Source: CAYRHS01 sp964424125 (lineage in GTDB: Bacteria > Actinomycetota > Acidimicrobiia > IMCC26256 > JAOSJL01). From it: a DNA stretch of 25,466 nucleotides. The notes under the pieces were generated by a model, which saw only the letters and a list, made by a program, of their open reading frames with translations, was not told where the DNA came from and ran no database searches. Shown piece by piece: positions 23,711 to 25,466 of this stretch. The stretch spans positions 1 to 25,466 of the forward strand of contig CAYRHS010000026.1 of assembly GCA_964424125.1 (NCBI GenBank), read 5' to 3'. Positions within the stretch are counted from its first letter, which is position 1; every line of letters starts with the position of its first letter. Made by a program: the position numbers and the translations under genes.

Positions 23711-23895
23711 CCCCGAGCACACTCCGCCTGCCGCGAGTTCCGCGACACCCCCCTGCCGCACTCTTCTCCACCTTTCGGCGTCGGGACGGCAATCCACATC
23801 GCTGACCGACATCGGTCCGTCCGACGTGATCCGACGTCCCGCGCGACGCGGGTGTCTACGGCTGCTGGACGACCGGGGGAAGGAAGACGGGATCG

Positions 23896-23928
23896 GGAGG
23901 CCCCGGGCCCGAAGGCCCGGGGCTCTCC
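23896..23928. terminator. Very strong GC hairpin, probable terminator
   Basis: GCCCCGGGCC (23900-23909) pairs with GGCCCGGGGC (23914-23923) over a CGAA loop. Allowing one bulged T, GGGAG/CTCC-type pairs extend the stem to 14. There is no T run. It lies 186 bases after the adenylate cyclase stop. With no gene until 24171 it probably ends that transcript, or acts on both strands. Confidence 0.5.
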
Positions 23929-24157
23929 GTGGAAGGCCAGTCCTCAGGGGGGATCGGAACGGCGCCTCCAGCGTCACCAACCTCGGACAGCCGGCGCCTG
24001 TTCCCGGATGATCGGCCATGCCGATTGCGATTCACGAGCCGCACCGTTACAGGCGGATGAAGCCTCCAGCAGCAGGGCTCTGACTCCACGCCCAGAGCAC
24101 GAACAGCGCGCCCATCTGGTCACCGTCTGTCCGGCGGCTCGTCGTCCGTGCGATCGG

Positions 24158-24163
24158 TACGCT
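24158..24163 (+). promoter_or_regulatory. Candidate -10 for a leaderless SRPBCC transcript
   Basis: TACGCT is followed by 7 bases and the GTG at 24171. No Shine-Dalgarno is present between them. No -35 match is visible. Confidence 0.35.
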
Positions 24164-24170
24164 CTCGCTC

Positions 24171-24620
24171 GTGCGCGGGTCGGTCACGGTCCACATGGCG
24201 GCACCTCCCGAGCGGGTGTGGGAGCTCGTGAGCGACGTGACCCGGATCGGCGAGTACAGCCCCGAGACGTTCGAGGCCGAGTGGCTCGGCGACGCCACCG
24301 GCCCCGCCGTGGGTGCACGGTTCCGTGGTCACGTGAAACGCAACGGCATCGGCCCCGTCTACTGGACGATCTGCACGGTCCTCGCCTGCGATCCTGGACG
24401 CGAGTTCGCCTTCGGCGTCGATTTTCGTGGGCGTGTGGTGAACACGTGGCGCTACGTCCTCGAACCCGCCGGCGACGGCACCGACGTGACCGAGTCGTTC
24501 GAGCTCACCCCTACTACAGGGCTGCGGATCTACTGGGCTCTGCTCGGCTGGGCGCGCGGCCGCACCAACCGCAACGGCATGCGCACGACCCTCGAACGCA
24601 TCAAGACCCAGGTGGAGTGA
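24171..24620 (+). CDS. SRPBCC (START-like) family protein
   Basis: 149 aa, the usual length for a single-domain SRPBCC protein. It opens with the family strand-helix VTVHMAAPPERVWELVSDVTRIGEYSPET, followed by strands WLGDATGPAVGARFRGHVKRN, YWTICTVLACDPGREFAFGV, and NTWRYVLEPAGDGTDVTESFEL. It closes with the long C-terminal helix WARGRTNRNGMRTTLERIKTQVE. The fold forms a hydrophobic cavity for lipids or polyketide-like molecules; members range from cyclases to lipid carriers, and the ligand here is unknown. The GTG start has no ribosome site but has a -10-like TACGCT 7 bases away. It converges with the small lipoprotein gene, 45 bases apart. Confidence 0.85.
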   Translation: MRGSVTVHMAAPPERVWELVSDVTRIGEYSPETFEAEWLGDATGPAVGARFRGHVKRNGIGPVYWTICTVLACDPGREFAFGVDFRGRVVNTWRYVLEPAGDGTDVTESFELTPTTGLRIYWALLGWARGRTNRNGMRTTLERIKTQVE

Positions 24621-24665
24621 GCTCGCACGAGGGTCGCCTCCGGGTGGAGAGAACCCACTGGTCCT

Positions 24666-25013
24666 TCATTCTCCGTGTCGGTGTGTGGAGCTCGACTGCT
24701 CTGGCGGCCAGCGAGGAGACCACAAGAACGGGTAGTAGACGTCGGGCCGTTGGGTCACGTTCGGGATCGGCGTGGCCTGGTCGGCCAGGTCGTCGGAGAT
24801 CCCACTCGGCGCGTCCAGCGCCGCGCCTCCCCGTGGCGGCGGTTCCGGTACGAGCACCGGCCGATACCCCGGCTGCGCCGACGGCTCCGCCTGCAAGGTA
24901 CCCACCGGTTTCGACGACGAACTCGAATCGTCGCTCCCCGCTTGGCACGCTGCTCCCAGGGTCACGAGAGAGCCGGCGAGCGCAGCGAGCAGAGCGGCGG
25001 ACGTCTTCTTCAC
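24666..25013 (-). CDS. Small predicted lipoprotein (115 aa)
   Basis: GTG start at 25013. The N-terminus MKKTSAALLAALAGSLVTLGAAC has the basic, hydrophobic and lipobox regions of a lipoprotein signal, with Cys23. The mature region is Ser-rich, then Pro/Gly/Ala-rich (YRPVLVPEPPPRGGAALDAPSG), and ends with DVYYPFLWSPRWPPE, a compact aromatic stretch, followed by a polar tail. It shows no domain I recognise and is too short for an enzyme. No ribosome site is visible; a CATACT element lies 6 bases before the start codon, suggesting a leaderless message. It may be a surface or periplasmic small protein. It is probably real, given the signal peptide, but function is unknown. Confidence 0.6.
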   Translation of the reverse strand: MKKTSAALLAALAGSLVTLGAACQAGSDDSSSSSKPVGTLQAEPSAQPGYRPVLVPEPPPRGGAALDAPSGISDDLADQATPIPNVTQRPDVYYPFLWSPRWPPEQSSSTHRHGE

Positions 25014-25019
25014 AGCTCA

Positions 25020-25025
25020 AGTATG
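25020..25025 (-). promoter_or_regulatory. Candidate -10 for the 115-aa lipoprotein gene
   Basis: On the minus strand CATACT is followed by TGAGCT and the GTG at 25013. The same element with the same distance occurs in the opposite direction at 25139-25144. Confidence 0.35.
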
Positions 25026-25138
25026 ACGGTGCGGCGGGTGCGCTTCCACGTGCTTCACCAACGCTCCGCCGTGAACAAGTCCCCTTGCACACGGTCCCGC
25101 TCGGCGACAGTGACCGTGTGACACCCCGCTACACAAGT

Positions 25139-25144
25139 CATACT
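25139..25144 (+). promoter_or_regulatory. Candidate -10 for the small ORF and DUF1801 gene
   Basis: CATACT is followed by GCGCGC and ATG 25151. GTGACA at 25118-25123 is a possible -35, with a 15-base gap that is shorter than ideal. Confidence 0.35.
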
Positions 25145-25150
25145 GCGCGC

Positions 25151-25213
25151 ATGGCCGTGTGGAGCTTTCGGGTCGACGACGCCGAGAGCACAGACCTGCT
25201 GCGGAGGGTCTAA
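25151..25213 (+). CDS. Possible 20-aa leader ORF before the DUF1801 gene
   Basis: ATG at 25151, TAA at 25211-25213, encoding MAVWSFRVDDAESTDLLRRV. It has a -10-like CATACT 6 bases before its ATG and ends two bases before the ATG of the next gene, whose GGAGGG ribosome site lies in its last codons. A GTG at 25118 could start an 11-residue longer version. The amphipathic, ribbon-like start is not enough to name a family. It may be a translated leader or chance. Confidence 0.3.
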   Translation: MAVWSFRVDDAESTDLLRRV

Positions 25214-25215
25214 GC

Positions 25216-25466
25216 ATGCCCGGCAAGGCCGAGCCCGAGTCTCCCTCCGAGCTGATCGACTCTAGAATCAAGGAGCTACCCGACTGGCGGGGCGAAGTGC
25301 TTTCCCGGATTCGCCGCCTCGTCAAGCAGGCCGACCCCGAAGTGGTCGAGGAGTGGAAGTGGAGAGGGGTCCCGGTGTGGTCCCACGACGGGATGATCTG
25401 CACCGGCGAGACCTACAAGAACGTCGTGAAGCTCACCTTCGCCAAGGGAGCCTCTCTCGAGGATCC
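25216..25466 (+). CDS. DUF1801 (YdhG-like) family protein, partial (3' end outside window)
   Basis: The ATG at 25216 follows GGAGGG by 7 bases. The first 83 residues are visible: SELIDSRIKELPDWRGEVLSR, IRRLVKQADPEVVEEWKWRGVPVWSHDGMICTGETYKNVVKLTFAKGASLEDP. This matches the DUF1801 pattern, with W-K-W before the P-V-W-S-H-D-G loop and the C-T-G-E-T-Y-K strand. Members are about 120-130 aa and cytoplasmic; their biochemical role is not known to me. The gene continues beyond the window. It is preceded by a 20-aa frame that ends two bases before it. Confidence 0.85.
   Translation, partial: MPGKAEPESPSELIDSRIKELPDWRGEVLSRIRRLVKQADPEVVEEWKWRGVPVWSHDGMICTGETYKNVVKLTFAKGASLED

Larger units (their letters stand above)
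23711..24170. other. Hairpin-rich intergenic region
   Basis: 460 bases without a credible gene. It holds inverted repeats GACCGA-CA-TCGGTC (23804-23817) and CCCGCG-CGA-CGCGGG (23838-23852), a near-14-bp hairpin at 23896-23928, and a direct repeat CCGACGT at 23821 and 23831. Short Arg-rich frames here look like chance. A 22-residue hydrophobic frame on the minus strand (24115-24047) is not supported by a ribosome site. Confidence 0.5.

Noticed and set aside
24047..24115. 22-residue hydrophobic minus-strand frame
   Set aside because: No convincing ribosome site or promoter. Too short to separate from chance.
23852..25213. 453-aa plus-strand frame across the intergenic region and SRPBCC gene
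   Set aside because: Arg/Ser-rich composition and overlap with an unmistakable SRPBCC gene. Only its last 20 codons were kept as a possible small ORF.
25118..25213. Truncated ribbon-helix-helix antitoxin, forming a toxin-antitoxin pair with DUF1801
   Set aside because: The peptide is too short for a ribbon-helix-helix fold, and DUF1801 is not a known toxin family.

Overview
The window is very GC-rich, with G or C at almost every third codon position and many GTG starts. Its gene content points to a high-GC actinobacterium: class III cyclases, an apparent F420-dependent luciferase-like oxidoreductase, a GAP-family membrane protein, a PPi-type phosphofructokinase and numerous lipoproteins. Acidimicrobiia or a related class is my best guess. 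This is inferred from gene content, not from a marker gene. I see no insertion sequence, integrase, phage gene, CRISPR array or rRNA, so this looks like ordinary chromosome.

Left part (1-6904). The tail of an unrecognised gene overlaps by ATGA a PPOX-GAF-winged helix protein that looks like a one-component regulator. Then come a membrane-anchored protein with two DUF5666-like repeats, a 69-aa hypothetical protein, a GT39/PMT-type membrane glycosyltransferase with a glycine-rich outer loop, a small lipoprotein, and, converging on it, an M23-like lipoprotein.

Carbon metabolism and middle part (6955-14127). gntK and zwf are divergent and feed the pentose phosphate route. An OsmC-like protein follows. 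Next is a translationally coupled minus-strand pair: a 596-aa protein with a QueC-like PP-loop and cysteine site plus a C-terminal extension, and a GAP-family membrane protein. A TetR regulator is divergent from a six-TM protein across a short AT-rich control region. A second, probably related six-TM protein converges on the first.

Right part (14290-25466). A tRNA-Arg(TCG) gene with encoded CCA is followed by a lipoprotein, PPi-dependent phosphofructokinase, a 2-hydroxyacid dehydrogenase in operon with an alpha/beta-hydrolase lipoprotein, a class III cyclase with a substituted catalytic Asn, a second hydrolase lipoprotein behind three 11-bp-phased repeats, an LLM-class oxidoreductase with a good promoter, a six-TM adenylate cyclase with an intact catalytic set, a hairpin-rich intergenic region, an SRPBCC protein, a small lipoprotein and a truncated DUF1801 gene.

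Most genes are single units with recognisable families. The least explained items are the QueC-like fusion protein with its coupled transporter, the phased repeats at 20117-20145, the PPOX-GAF-winged helix regulator, and a set of genes whose -10-like element lies 6-7 bases from the start codon, suggesting leaderless transcripts.
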